The notes under the pieces were generated by a model. That model saw only the letters and a list, made by a program, of their open reading frames with translations. It was not told the origin of the DNA and searched no databases. Of a DNA stretch of 64,000 nucleotides, positions 49,710-59,251 are shown one piece after another. The stretch comes from Anaerolineales bacterium (GTDB lineage Bacteria > Chloroflexota > Anaerolineae > Anaerolineales > Villigracilaceae): positions 1 to 64,000 of the forward strand of contig JANJTV010000077.1 in assembly GCA_024710905.1 (NCBI GenBank), read 5' to 3'. The position numbers and the translations under genes are program-made. Within the stretch, counting starts at the first letter, position 1. Every line of letters starts with the position of its first letter.

Positions 49710-50689
49710 AAACGCAGACACTGGCCGACATCCTGGCCGAATGCCTCGACTCAATAGAACAGGGCAGGCGCACCCCTGAAGAATGCCTGGCCCTGTATCC
49801 CGATTTCCACGAAGAGATCCAGCCTTTGCTCGGCACGGTACAACGCTTGGCCGGGCACAGTGCATACACCGCCCGTCCCGGTTTCCAGCAGGCCAGCCGC
49901 CAGCGCCTGCTGCTACGCATCCGCAGCGCCCCGCGCCAAAGCCGCCAGCCTGTTCAGACCTGGTTACCATCCCTGCTGACGTTTAAGAAAACTGCTTTGA
50001 CCGTTGTCGCCCTGCTGGCCTTTTTCATCTCCATGCTGGGCAGCAGCACCGTGTACGCCGCGGCCAGCCAGTCTGTGCCGGGTGACACACTCTACCCGAT
50101 GAAACGCTCGCTCGAATCCATGCGCCTGTTCCTGGCCGATGATCAGGAAGACGTCAGGCTGGCCACCGAATTCCTGTCCGACCGCGTCGAGGAAATTTCC
50201 CGGCTGCATGCCCGGAATCAGGAGGACGACCTGGCACTGGCGGCAGATTCTTATTCTGAGACAATTTTGCTGGCCGAAGAAAGCCTGGCCAAAGTAGCCC
50301 TGCAAGATCCTGAAACGGCCGCCCAATTGGCTGCCGGGCTGGAACAGGCGCTCTCCGTGCATACCCGCACCCTGACCAGCCTGCTGGAAGCTGCCCCTGC
50401 CCAGGCCTGGCCCGCCTTGGAACGGGCGATCCAATCCTCCGCGCAGGGGCAAAGTGCAATTAACAACGCACTCCCGTCCGGGCAGGCCACCCCGCCTAAA
50501 GACGAAGACCCCGGCGGTCCTCCTGCAGGGCATGGCCCGCCAGATGGAATCCCCGGCCCGGGGAACCCGCACCAGCCTGGGGGCGGCCCGCCAGAAGGTG
50601 GTCCAGGCCCAGGCAACTCACCAGGAGGAGGAAATCCTCCTGCCGGTGTGCCAACCGGTATCCCCAACGCCCCGGGAAACAGGCCCTGA
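49706..50689 (+). CDS. DUF5667 membrane protein (putative anti-sigma factor)
   Basis: 327 aa. Cytoplasmic N-terminal region (LADILAECLDSIEQGRRTPE, a zinc-finger-less anti-sigma-like domain), membrane helix at about 93-115 (TALTVVALLAFFISMLGSS), then the DUF5667 extracytoplasmic helices (VPGDTLYPMKRSLESMRLFL, LSDRVEEISRLHARNQED). The tail is Gly/Pro-rich (GPPEGGPGPGN). Typical partner of ECF sigma factors in Chloroflexota and actinobacteria. Confidence 0.9.
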   Translation: MKTQTLADILAECLDSIEQGRRTPEECLALYPDFHEEIQPLLGTVQRLAGHSAYTARPGFQQASRQRLLLRIRSAPRQSRQPVQTWLPSLLTFKKTALTVVALLAFFISMLGSSTVYAAASQSVPGDTLYPMKRSLESMRLFLADDQEDVRLATEFLSDRVEEISRLHARNQEDDLALAADSYSETILLAEESLAKVALQDPETAAQLAAGLEQALSVHTRTLTSLLEAAPAQAWPALERAIQSSAQGQSAINNALPSGQATPPKDEDPGGPPAGHGPPDGIPGPGNPHQPGGGPPEGGPGPGNSPGGGNPPAGVPTGIPNAPGNRP

Positions 50690-50787
50690 ACAGCGAAAAC
50701 GATAGGAAATCAGTACTAATTAAGCTGTTCCGCTGTAACAATTAGGGCATCAATCCGTTGTAATCTTCAAACCAACCGAGGGAAGAC

Positions 50788-51222
50788 ATGAGCCGTTCAT
50801 TCAAACTGACCATCCTGTTGTTGATCGTCCTGCTGGGGCTTTCTGCCTGTGGCTTTGACCAGGCAGGCGGCACATCGGCAGGGGAAAGTGACCAGCCGCA
50901 GGCTACCAGTCCTGCCCAGGAAAGCGCGCCTGATAGCGAGTCTTCGGCCAGCGAGGCAAGCAACCCTGAGCAGCGAACCCCGGTTGATTTTAAATGCCAG
51001 GGGAGTGAACCCCACCCCGTTGGCAGCAACATCGCAGAAACCTACGAAGTTCCTTACGAGGAAGTAATCGGTTGGTTCTGCGAGGGGTATAGTTTTGAAA
51101 ACATCCTGATCGCCCTTGAAACCAGCGAGGCAACCGACATCCCGGCCGAAACCTTGCTCGAAATGCTGCTGGAAAAAGACTGGGAAGTGATCTGGAATGA
51201 AATTGGCCTGACAGACAAATAA
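50788..51222 (+). CDS. Lipoprotein with C-terminal HP.G/WFCEG domain
   Basis: 144 aa. Lipobox LSAC in MSRSFKLTILLLIVLLGLSA then C. An acidic Ser-rich linker (SAGESDQPQATSPAQESAPD) leads to the domain CQGSEPHPVGSNIAETYEVP, then YEEVIGWFCEGYSFENILIALE (residues 70-141). The same domain recurs in the next protein. No known family. GGAAG precedes the ATG. Confidence 0.8.
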   Translation: MSRSFKLTILLLIVLLGLSACGFDQAGGTSAGESDQPQATSPAQESAPDSESSASEASNPEQRTPVDFKCQGSEPHPVGSNIAETYEVPYEEVIGWFCEGYSFENILIALETSEATDIPAETLLEMLLEKDWEVIWNEIGLTDK

Positions 51223-51258
51223 CAGTCATCAGGAACATTCGAAAGGTTTGGAGGAACC

Positions 51259-51999
51259 ATGAATAAACTATCCGTACCATCCGTATTGCTGGCCCTGTTA
51301 ATGGCCCTGGTATTGCTGGCTGCCACACCCCAACCGGCTGCTGCCCAGGAAGCAGGGGAAGAGGCTGAAATTATCGGCACAATCGTTTCGATTGATGCGG
51401 AGGCAGGCAGCTTTGTGGTTGAAACCGAAAGCGGCGAGACGTATACCGTCTTCCCGGAGGCCGGTTTCGACTTCAGCACCCTGCAGGAAGGTGACCTGGT
51501 GGAAGTGGAAGGCACTTTTGCAGAAGATGGCAGCATCTCTTCCTTCAAGGTACAGGTCGAAGAGCAGGACACTGAAGAAGAAGAACAGGATGACCCCTCT
51601 GAAGGGTATTACTGCACCCAGTCCGAGGACGAACATCCGTTTGGCGCGGTGCTGGCAGAGAATTATGAAACCGATTACGCAACCCTGCAATCCTGGTTCT
51701 GTGAAGGGTTTGGCTGGGGCCAGGTTATGCTCGCATTGCAGACCGGCCAGATTACCGGCGAAGACCCGGGCACATACCTTGAAGCCCGCAGCAGCGGACA
51801 GGGCTGGGGACAGATCTGGCAGGAACTGAAGTTGATTGGCCGCCCGGAACATGCCGGACCGCCGAACGATGAAGACGGCGATGGCCGCCCCGACCACGCT
51901 GGCAAGCCTGACCACGCCGGCCCACCGGAAGGCGCAGGCGGCCCACCTGAGGGCAAAGGCCCACCTGAAGGCAAAGGCCCACCTGCTGGCCGCCCATAA
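51259..51999 (+). CDS. Secreted DUF5666 plus WFCEG-domain protein
   Basis: 246 aa. Sec signal (LALLMALVLLAATPQPAAAQ), a DUF5666-like OB-type domain (IIGTIVSIDAEAGSFVVETE, TVFPEAGFDFSTLQEGDLVE) and the domain shared with the upstream lipoprotein (CTQSEDEHPFGAVLAENYET, WFCEGFGWGQVMLALQTG). The tail is low-complexity (GPPEGKGPPEGKGPPAG). Secreted; function unknown. GGAGG precedes the ATG. Confidence 0.82.
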   Translation: MNKLSVPSVLLALLMALVLLAATPQPAAAQEAGEEAEIIGTIVSIDAEAGSFVVETESGETYTVFPEAGFDFSTLQEGDLVEVEGTFAEDGSISSFKVQVEEQDTEEEEQDDPSEGYYCTQSEDEHPFGAVLAENYETDYATLQSWFCEGFGWGQVMLALQTGQITGEDPGTYLEARSSGQGWGQIWQELKLIGRPEHAGPPNDEDGDGRPDHAGKPDHAGPPEGAGGPPEGKGPPEGKGPPAGRP

Positions 52000-52004
52000 C
52001 AACT

Positions 52005-52040
52005 AAAAAATCATCCTGGGAGTTCCCAGGATGATTTTTT
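52005..52040. terminator. Strong bidirectional terminator
   Basis: Perfect 17-bp stem AAAAAATCATCCTGGGA/TCCCAGGATGATTTTTT (52005-52021, 52024-52040), GT loop, with T-runs on both strands. Ends the DUF5666 gene and the opposite threonine synthase gene. Confidence 0.93.
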
Positions 52041-52061
52041 AACGCCTCGGCGGTTCAATCA

Positions 52062-53246
52062 TTAGTGAACCGAAAGGTACTTCAGCCCGGAGCCGGTATT
52101 GAACAAGACCACCCGCTCGTCGCGCTGGATCCACCCGGAGGTAAATAATTGCTTGAGCGCGGCATATGTGGCAGCGCCTTCAGGGGCGGCAAAAATCCCT
52201 TCGAGGCGGGCCAATTGCTTTTGCGCTAGCAGGATGTCCTGGTCATCAATTGCAATCGCGGTACCGTTGCTCTCATAAATATCTTTCAAGATGATGTGAT
52301 CGGCAAAGCTTTTCGGCACGCGCAACCCGGAAGCCAGGGTATGGGCGTTGGTCCAGAAATCGCAGAACATGGCCCCGGCTTCAAAGGCCTTTACCACCGG
52401 CGCACAGCCGGAGGCTTGCACAGAAACCATGCGCGGGCGTTTCTTGTTTTTCAACCAGCCCAGTTCTTCCTGTTCGGCAAAGGCTTTCCACATGCCAACC
52501 AGGCCGGTACCGCCGCCCGTCGGGTAGATGATGACATCGGGTAATTCCCAGCCAAACGCTTCGGCCAGTTCGTACCCCATTGTTTTCTTGCCTTCCACGC
52601 GGTAGGGTTCCTTGAACGTGGAAAGGTCGAACCAGCCTTCGGCGCGGGCTTTTTCGCCAGCCATCACTGCTGCATCGCTAATCAGCCCGTCCACCAGCAC
52701 CACCTGGGCCCCGGCCATGCGGCTTTCTTCAATGTTGGCATAGGGTGTATCCTTGGGCATGAAGATATGCGCCTGGATGCCCGCCCGCGCCGCGTAAGCG
52801 GCCATGGCGCCGCCGGCATTGCCCGCTGTGGGGATGATGACTTTTTCAATACCAAGTTCTTTGGCCTTCGAGACAGCCATGCTCAGCCCGCGTGCCTTGA
52901 ACGAGCCGGTCGGGTTGCTGCTTTCATCTTTGACATACACATTGGTCATGCCAAGTTCCCGGTTCACATTGGGCAACATCAGCAGCGGGGTATCGCCCTC
53001 GCCTAGGAAAACCTTGTTGGCCGGGTCTAAGACCGGCAGCACTTCCCACCAGCGCCACATGCCTTTCGGGCGAGTCAGGATCTGGTCGCGGTCCACCTGC
53101 TGGCGCACCTTCTTGATGTCATAAGCAGGCAACAGCGGTGACTGGCAATCGGGGCAAAACGTATGCAGCTCAAGGTGGGAATATTGCTTCCCGCATCCTG
53201 AACAATCCAGATGGACAATCGAACTATTCCCTAAAATAGGTTTCAT
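52062..53246 (-). CDS. thrC: Threonine synthase
   Basis: 394 aa, PLP-dependent. N-terminal zinc-ribbon-like CSGCGKQYSHLELHTFCPDC (residues 15-34), PLP-lysine block NPTGSFKARGLSMAVSKA, PTAGNAGGAMAAYAARAGI and glycine loop YPTGGGTGLVGMWKAF. It converts O-phosphohomoserine to threonine and phosphate. The N-terminal Cys set is seen in the long bacterial form. Ribosome site AAGGAG lies before ATG 53246. A cysteate synthase role is less likely. Confidence 0.92.
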   Translation of the reverse strand: MKPILGNSSIVHLDCSGCGKQYSHLELHTFCPDCQSPLLPAYDIKKVRQQVDRDQILTRPKGMWRWWEVLPVLDPANKVFLGEGDTPLLMLPNVNRELGMTNVYVKDESSNPTGSFKARGLSMAVSKAKELGIEKVIIPTAGNAGGAMAAYAARAGIQAHIFMPKDTPYANIEESRMAGAQVVLVDGLISDAAVMAGEKARAEGWFDLSTFKEPYRVEGKKTMGYELAEAFGWELPDVIIYPTGGGTGLVGMWKAFAEQEELGWLKNKKRPRMVSVQASGCAPVVKAFEAGAMFCDFWTNAHTLASGLRVPKSFADHIILKDIYESNGTAIAIDDQDILLAQKQLARLEGIFAAPEGAATYAALKQLFTSGWIQRDERVVLFNTGSGLKYLSVH

Positions 53247-53495
53247 TTCATTGAGACTCCTTGAATTTTTGCGGACACCTGACTAGTTTAGAACCAAATG
53301 GGCAGGTTGTCGATGTTTTGAGGGCAAGATGCACTCATCAATCTCGCCAGCAACCAGACACTTTTTATCATCTGAGGGTTGTTATTTACGTAAATATCGC
53401 AGGTCAAAAATTGCCAAAGAAGTTTTATGCGTATTCCAACTTCAGGTTTCCCTGCATAACCAGGACTGTAAAGCAAGGGTAAAAGGAACCATTCA
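53247..53495. other. Divergent intergenic region
   Basis: 249 bases between thrC and the TIR gene. It must hold both promoters. A TTACGTAAA dyad is near 53387. I see no riboswitch or repeat match. Confidence 0.5.
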
Positions 53496-56288
53496 ATGAA
53501 TGAAATTTTTATCTCCTATTCAAGGAGAAACATGCCTTTCGTCAAGAAGCTCTTTAATGCCCTGGAAGAATTAAACCGTTCAGTCTGGGCAGATTGGGAC
53601 GACATTCCCGCGGCTTCTGACTGGGATGCAGAGATTAAAGAAGGAATTAGGCAAGCAGAGTCGGTTATTTTTGTACTAACACCTGACTGGTTAAAGTCAA
53701 CTGAGTGTAAAAAGGAATTAGCCTACGCAATAGAAATGGGCAAACGCCTCTTCCCCGTTTTGCACATCAACGTAGATGCCCGGGATGTCCCGCCCGAATT
53801 AGGCAAAATCAACTGGGTCTACATGCGCGAGAGCGAGAACTTCGAAAAAGAACTCCAAACCCTGTGCGCAGCCATGGATTCAAATCTGGATTGGCTAAAA
53901 ACACATACCCGGCTGCAAGTCAGGGCTGTTGAGTGGGATAAAAAGAATCGCGACAACTCTTTCGCATTACGCGGCAACGACCTGATCGCCGCAGAAAAAT
54001 TCCTGGCCGATGCTAGTAAGAACAATCCTGAGCCAACCGGGTTACAAAAAGAATACATCTTGGCCAGCCGCAAAGACGCCAGCAAACGGCAGCGCATGGT
54101 GCTAATCGGGGTTACCACTGCACTGGTCATCTCAGTCATCCTGGGTATCTTTGCCCTCCTTCAATGGCAGGCGGCTGTTGTTGCACGCGCAGAGGCTATT
54201 TCCGAGCGCGACCGTGCAAACCTGAACGCCCAAATGGCCTTTGCCCGTGAACTGGCTTTTGCTGCAAACTATAATCTTGCAACCGACCCTGAACGAAGCC
54301 TGCTGCTAGCCTTACAGGCTGTTAAAGTAATTGAAGATATCAACCAGCCCATCCCTTTTGAAGTGGAAAATGCCGTTCGGCTCGCTGTGCAAGAATCACG
54401 AGTCCGGCATGTCTTGCTAGATAACGACCTTAATACAGATACCCAATCAGTGGCCTTCAGCCCGGATGGCAGGTTGCTTGTAACAGCCAGCTGGTCGGGA
54501 AATACCATTTTATGGGATGTGACCGCGACCCCGAAAAAAATCCTATCCCTGGAGAATCCCGGCTCAGTTCGCAGGGTGGCTTTCAGCCCGAATGGCAACC
54601 TGATTGCGACAACCAACTTTGACCAATTCTCCGCCACTATATGGGATCCGAAAACAGGCAAATCTGTCCGCTCAATGATCGGGCACACTGCTCCCCTGTG
54701 GAGTGTTGCGTTTAGCCCGGATGGCAGGTACCTGGTTACAGCTAGCGAGGACTCAACAGCCCGTATTTGGGAAGTGAGCACCGGCGATGAGATATTGGCG
54801 CTTCAAGGGCATACCAATCAGGTAATCAGCGCTGTCTTCAGCCCGGATGGCCGCCATGTTGCGACTGGTGGCAGCGACGCCCAATTAATCGTTTGGGATG
54901 CGTCCACAGGTGAGATTATCACTACCTACCAGAACAACACACAGATCTGGGATGTGATGTACAACCCGAACAGGAGCCAGCTCGCCTTCACAGACGGGGT
55001 AAATGGGGTCACTGTTCTAAACGCCGAGACTTACCAACTCCTGTATCAAAAACGATATCATACGGAAATTGTCCGTGCACTGGATTACAGCCCCGATGGC
55101 TCCCAACTGGTAACAACCAGCTGGGATACCACCAGTGTGGTGATGAACGCCGCAGATGGTAGTGTTGCCTATATCTTGAGAGGGCATTTTGGCCGCACCA
55201 TTATGGATGTAGCTTTCAGCCCCACAGGTGACAGCCTGGCAACCGCAGGTGATTTGGGGATTTACAAACTCTGGGATACCTCCCTGATCAAGGGAGGCGA
55301 GGCAGGCCAGGTTCAGGCCAGCCTTGGGCCAATCAACCGCCTTGCCTACAGCCCGAATGGCTCCCTGTTGGCAGCTGCGGGAGAATTTGCATCAGCCGCC
55401 ATCTATAATCTGGAAAACAACACGGCGCTCGCACTGGAAGGTCACACTGGCGAGGTCAATTCAGTGATATTTAGCCCGGATGGAAAAAATGTCGTCACCG
55501 CCAGTTGGGATGGCAGGGCCATAATATGGGATGTAAACACTGGACAACAAGTCAGGGAGATTTTTCGGGGTTCAGCAGGCGTATTTGGCCTGGCCTTCAA
55601 CCAGGATGGTTCACTACTGGCGGTAACAACAACAGAAAGTGTGCTTGTGTACGACACGCAATCCTTTAGAGCGGTTCTTACATTCCCAACCAATATAGAA
55701 GGGTACGGGTATGCCAATGCCGCCTTCAGCGCAGATGGGAAGTTTGTTGCTGCCATCAGCTCAGATTGGACAACCTCCATTTGGGATCTTGCAACCGGCG
55801 AAAGGGTTCACCTCTTGGAAGGTCATACGGAGTGGGGCACGGATCTTGCCTTCAACCCCAAACAATTACAATTACAGTTGATCACCACCAGCGGGGACCG
55901 AACAGCCATCCTGTGGGATGTTGCAACCGCCAGACAGCAATTCAAGCTGGAACACGGCGCAACCATCTCCGATGTTGATTTCAATTCAGACGGGAGGCTG
56001 GCGGCAACAGCCAGTTATGACGGTACAGCCCGGGTTTGGAACAGCACGACAGGAACACCACTCTTTACCATCTCCCCCGATGCTGGGGCGCTGTATGCAG
56101 TGGCATTCAGCCCCGACGGGAAATTCATTGCCACCGCCGGTGAAGACGGCGTCATCCGTATTAACCACGCAAACTTTGAGAACATCCTGGCCATTGCCTC
56201 ATCACGAATCACCCGCTCACTTACTGAAGAAGAGTGCAGGATTTACCTGCACGAAGCAGAATGCCCCGAAACAATCATCAAACCATGA
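53496..56288 (+). CDS. TIR domain-transmembrane-WD40 repeat protein
   Basis: 930 aa. Residues 1-130: TIR domain (EIFISYSRRNMPFVKKLFNA; WLKSTECKKELAYAIEMG, putative NADase Glu74). Residues about 200-230: membrane helix (VLIGVTTALVISVILGIFAL) then a coiled coil. Residues about 320-915: WD40 propeller(s), at least 12 blades of type SVAFSPDGRLLVTASWSGNT with ILWDV ends. No NTPase domain sits between. TIR enzymes cleave NAD+ in immunity and signalling; target here unknown. AAGGAACC precedes the ATG. Confidence 0.92.
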   Translation: MNEIFISYSRRNMPFVKKLFNALEELNRSVWADWDDIPAASDWDAEIKEGIRQAESVIFVLTPDWLKSTECKKELAYAIEMGKRLFPVLHINVDARDVPPELGKINWVYMRESENFEKELQTLCAAMDSNLDWLKTHTRLQVRAVEWDKKNRDNSFALRGNDLIAAEKFLADASKNNPEPTGLQKEYILASRKDASKRQRMVLIGVTTALVISVILGIFALLQWQAAVVARAEAISERDRANLNAQMAFARELAFAANYNLATDPERSLLLALQAVKVIEDINQPIPFEVENAVRLAVQESRVRHVLLDNDLNTDTQSVAFSPDGRLLVTASWSGNTILWDVTATPKKILSLENPGSVRRVAFSPNGNLIATTNFDQFSATIWDPKTGKSVRSMIGHTAPLWSVAFSPDGRYLVTASEDSTARIWEVSTGDEILALQGHTNQVISAVFSPDGRHVATGGSDAQLIVWDASTGEIITTYQNNTQIWDVMYNPNRSQLAFTDGVNGVTVLNAETYQLLYQKRYHTEIVRALDYSPDGSQLVTTSWDTTSVVMNAADGSVAYILRGHFGRTIMDVAFSPTGDSLATAGDLGIYKLWDTSLIKGGEAGQVQASLGPINRLAYSPNGSLLAAAGEFASAAIYNLENNTALALEGHTGEVNSVIFSPDGKNVVTASWDGRAIIWDVNTGQQVREIFRGSAGVFGLAFNQDGSLLAVTTTESVLVYDTQSFRAVLTFPTNIEGYGYANAAFSADGKFVAAISSDWTTSIWDLATGERVHLLEGHTEWGTDLAFNPKQLQLQLITTSGDRTAILWDVATARQQFKLEHGATISDVDFNSDGRLAATASYDGTARVWNSTTGTPLFTISPDAGALYAVAFSPDGKFIATAGEDGVIRINHANFENILAIASSRITRSLTEEECRIYLHEAECPETIIKP

Positions 56289-56391
56289 TTTAGTACAGGC
56301 ACTTCAAGCAACTTAAGCATCCTTACAACCAATTTCATGCTGCGTTCAGGATACAATCGGATATCATAATAAAAACGATTGCAGGCCGTCC

Positions 56392-57600
56392 TTGAATCGC
56401 GATATTTTTCTCCTGTTTGCAACCAGAATCGTCCGTCTGTTTGCCTACGGATTCCTTTCCGTTGTGCTGGTGCTCTACCTGTCCGAAGCGGGTCTGAGCG
56501 AAAGCCAGATCGGCCTGATCCTGACCCTTACCCTGGCCGGGGATGCTGTCATATCGCTCTGGCTAACCACCTCCGCAGACCACCTCGGCCGCCGAAAATT
56601 GCTCATCGTCGGGGGCATGTTGATGGTGCTTTCTGGCATCGTTTTTCTGCTCACGCGCAACCCAATCTTCCTGACCATTGCAGCCGCCATTGGCGTGCTC
56701 AGTCCGAGTGGCAATGAGATCGGCCCTTTCCTGTCCATTGAACAGGCCGGTTTGAGCCAGCTGGTTTGTGATGAACAGCGCACAAAGGTCTTCGCCTGGT
56801 ATAACCTGGCAGGCTCCTTTGCAACCGCCACTGGTGCACTGGCAGGCGGATGGCTGGCCCAAGCTTTGCAGGTTTCCGGCTGGACGGCCCTCCACGCCTA
56901 CCAGGTAATCCTGGGTGGATACGCACTGGCCGGGCTGGCGCTGGTTTTGCTGTTCCTGAGTATTAGCCCGGCAGTGGAAGTGACCCAATCCAAGGCGCCA
57001 GTTTCGCATACCCTTGGGTTGCACCAATCCCGCCCGATTATCTTGAAACTTTCAGCATTGTTCGCCCTGGATGCCTTTGCAGGCGGTCTAATTGTACAAA
57101 GCATGATCGCCTACTGGTTCTACATCCGGTTTGGGGTGGAAACAGGCCTGCTCGGCAGCATCTTTTTTGGCGCAAACATCCTGGCTGGCATCTCGGCCTT
57201 GCTGGCAGCCCGCATCGCCAGACGATTTGGCCTGATTAACACCATGGTATTTACACACATTCCATCCAACCTGCTGCTCATGCTTGTTCCGCTCATGCCC
57301 AGCCTTCCCTGGGCGATTGGGGTGTTACTAGCACGATTCAGCATCTCCCAGATGGATGTTCCCACCCGTCAATCCTACACCATGGCAGTGGTTCACCCGG
57401 ACGAGCGGTCAGCCGCCGCTGGAGTAACCGGAATTGCCCGCTCAATCGGCGCAGCACTTTCCCCCTCCTTGGCTGGGATATTCTTCGGAATCCCGGTACT
57501 TTTCAACCTGCCATTTTTCCTTTCCGGGGGGCTAAAGATCATTTACGACCTGGCGCTGTGGGGGGAGTTCCGGAAGGTCAGGCCGCCGGAAGAAAAATGA
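56392..57600 (+). CDS. Major facilitator superfamily transporter
   Basis: 402 aa, twelve helices. Family motif A-like loop: TTSADHLGRRKLLIVGG (D-x2-G-R-R-K, residues 60-76). Others: GLSESQIGLILTLTLAGDAV and VHPDERSAAAGVTGIARSIG. Substrate unknown. The start is TTG (56392), giving MNRDIFLLF; no better codon is near. Confidence 0.88.
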   Translation: MNRDIFLLFATRIVRLFAYGFLSVVLVLYLSEAGLSESQIGLILTLTLAGDAVISLWLTTSADHLGRRKLLIVGGMLMVLSGIVFLLTRNPIFLTIAAAIGVLSPSGNEIGPFLSIEQAGLSQLVCDEQRTKVFAWYNLAGSFATATGALAGGWLAQALQVSGWTALHAYQVILGGYALAGLALVLLFLSISPAVEVTQSKAPVSHTLGLHQSRPIILKLSALFALDAFAGGLIVQSMIAYWFYIRFGVETGLLGSIFFGANILAGISALLAARIARRFGLINTMVFTHIPSNLLLMLVPLMPSLPWAIGVLLARFSISQMDVPTRQSYTMAVVHPDERSAAAGVTGIARSIGAALSPSLAGIFFGIPVLFNLPFFLSGGLKIIYDLALWGEFRKVRPPEEK

Positions 57601-57665
57601 ACGACCCTGATTCGACACATCCATGACAGAAGCCTTTCCCGGGATATTTGTGTAATAATACCGGC

Positions 57666-58823
57666 ATGACCACTTCGCTCACCCACGAAGAAATCCTGCG
57701 TTACTCGCGCCACCTGCTCATCCCCGAGGTCGGGTTGGGCGGGCAGGAGAAACTGAAAGACAGCTCCGCGCTGGTGATCGGTACCGGCGGCCTGGGGTCG
57801 CCCGTTTCCCTTTATCTCGCTGCAGCGGGTGTGGGGCGCATCGGCCTGGTGGATTATGATCGGGTCGACCCGACCAATCTCCAGCGCCAGGTCATTCATG
57901 GCACATCCACGGTCGGCGTATTAAAAGTGGAATCGGCCCGCGCCCGCCTGCTGGACCTCAACCCGGGCATAAGGGTGGATATTTACAATGAACCGTTTAC
58001 ATCTGAAAACGCCATGCGGATTGCCGAGCCGTATGATATTATCATCGACGGCACAGATAACTTCCCCACCCGTTACCTGAGCAACGATGTGGCCGTTTTC
58101 CTGGGCAAGCCGCTGGTATACGGCTCCATCTTCCGTTTTGACGGACAGGCCAGTGTGTTCGATGCCCGTCACGGACCGTGCTACCGCTGCCTGTTCCCAG
58201 AGCCTCCCCCGCCGGGCATGGTGCCCTCCTGCGCCGAAGGCGGTGTGCTGGGTGTGCTGCCTGGCACCATTGGCACCATCCAGGCCACCGAAGCGCTTAA
58301 ACTGCTGCTTGGGCTTGGCGCCTCGCTGGCAGGCAAGCTGCTGCTCTACAACGCACTGGATCTGTCGTTTGACTACGTCAATCTCCAAAAGAACCCCAAC
58401 TGCCGCGTATGCGGCCCCAATGCAGATGTTAAAGAGTTGATCGACTACGAAGAATTTTGCGGTGTGCCGGGCCACGACCACGAAGACAGTGGCTCTGCCG
58501 GGGAGGGCCGCGACATCGAAGCACCCGCCCTGGCCGCCCTGCTTAAAAACCCCGCCCGGCCTTTCCTGTTGGATGTACGCGAACCCCACGAGCTGGAAAT
58601 TTCGGCCCTGCCCAACGCTATCAACATTCCGCTCGGCACACTGGCCGCCCGGCTGCAAGAACTCGACTCAGCCCACGAGATGGTCGTCTTTTGCAAGGCA
58701 GGCACCCGCTCGACCCGCGCCCTGGAACTACTGGCCAGCGCCGGATTCAGGAAAGTGAAAAACCTGAAAGGCGGCATCAACGCCTGGGCCAGGGAAGTGG
58801 ACAACACCCTGCCGCAATACTAG
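57666..58823 (+). CDS. moeB: MoeB/ThiF-type sulfur-carrier adenylyltransferase with rhodanese domain
   Basis: 385 aa. ThiF/MoeB domain: YSRHLLIPEVGLGGQEKLKD, nucleotide loop VIGTGGLGSPVSLYLAA, zinc pairs CYRCLF and CRVCGP, catalytic Cys in SCAEGGVLGVLPG. C-terminal rhodanese (about 285-385) with active Cys in MVVFCKAGTRSTRALELL. Activates the C-terminal Gly of MoaD/ThiS-type carrier proteins and may load sulfur. ATG 57666 is preceded by TAATAATA, a possible -10 box 7 to 13 bases away. Confidence 0.92.
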   Translation: MTTSLTHEEILRYSRHLLIPEVGLGGQEKLKDSSALVIGTGGLGSPVSLYLAAAGVGRIGLVDYDRVDPTNLQRQVIHGTSTVGVLKVESARARLLDLNPGIRVDIYNEPFTSENAMRIAEPYDIIIDGTDNFPTRYLSNDVAVFLGKPLVYGSIFRFDGQASVFDARHGPCYRCLFPEPPPPGMVPSCAEGGVLGVLPGTIGTIQATEALKLLLGLGASLAGKLLLYNALDLSFDYVNLQKNPNCRVCGPNADVKELIDYEEFCGVPGHDHEDSGSAGEGRDIEAPALAALLKNPARPFLLDVREPHELEISALPNAINIPLGTLAARLQELDSAHEMVVFCKAGTRSTRALELLASAGFRKVKNLKGGINAWAREVDNTLPQY

Positions 58824-58850
58824 AACAGGGCGCGGTATCCGCGCCCTGTT
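58824..58850. terminator. Hairpin between convergent moeB and FKBP genes
   Basis: 12-bp stem AACAGGGCGCGG/CCGCGCCCTGTT (58824-58835, 58839-58850) with a TAT loop; no T-run follows, so strength is uncertain. Confidence 0.65.
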
Positions 58851-58852
58851 AC

Positions 58853-59191
58853 TTACTTGATTCCGACAAGTTCCACATCAAAGATCAGCGTGGCATTCGG
58901 GGGGATGACCCCGCCTGCACCACGTTCGCCATATGCCAGGTTGGCCGGGATGGTCAGCGTGGCCGTACCGCCCACCTTCATCAGCGCAATTCCCTCATCC
59001 CAACCCTTAATCACCCGCCCGGCACCGAGCTGGAACTCCAAGGGCTCCCCGCGCGGGATGGAGCTGTCGAACACCTTGCCGTCCGGGAACTTGCCCGTGT
59101 AATGCACACGCACCGTATCACCCGCTTTGGCCTGCGCGCCGCTACCGGCTTTAATCTCGGTATATTCCAAGCCACTTGCTGTCTTCATCAT
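58853..59191 (-). CDS. FKBP-type peptidyl-prolyl cis-trans isomerase
   Basis: 112 aa. FKBP core: [76 protein letters not shown]. All active-site aromatic residues (Y, F, W) present. Catalyses proline isomerisation and folding help in the cytoplasm (no signal peptide). Ribosome site AGGAG precedes ATG 59191. Confidence 0.96.
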   Translation of the reverse strand: MMKTASGLEYTEIKAGSGAQAKAGDTVRVHYTGKFPDGKVFDSSIPRGEPLEFQLGAGRVIKGWDEGIALMKVGGTATLTIPANLAYGERGAGGVIPPNATLIFDVELVGIK

Positions 59192-59251
59192 ATTGCTCCT
59201 TAAGGTAGATTGGATGGCAGCTGGCTCCCCCCGGCCTGCTACCGTTATAAG

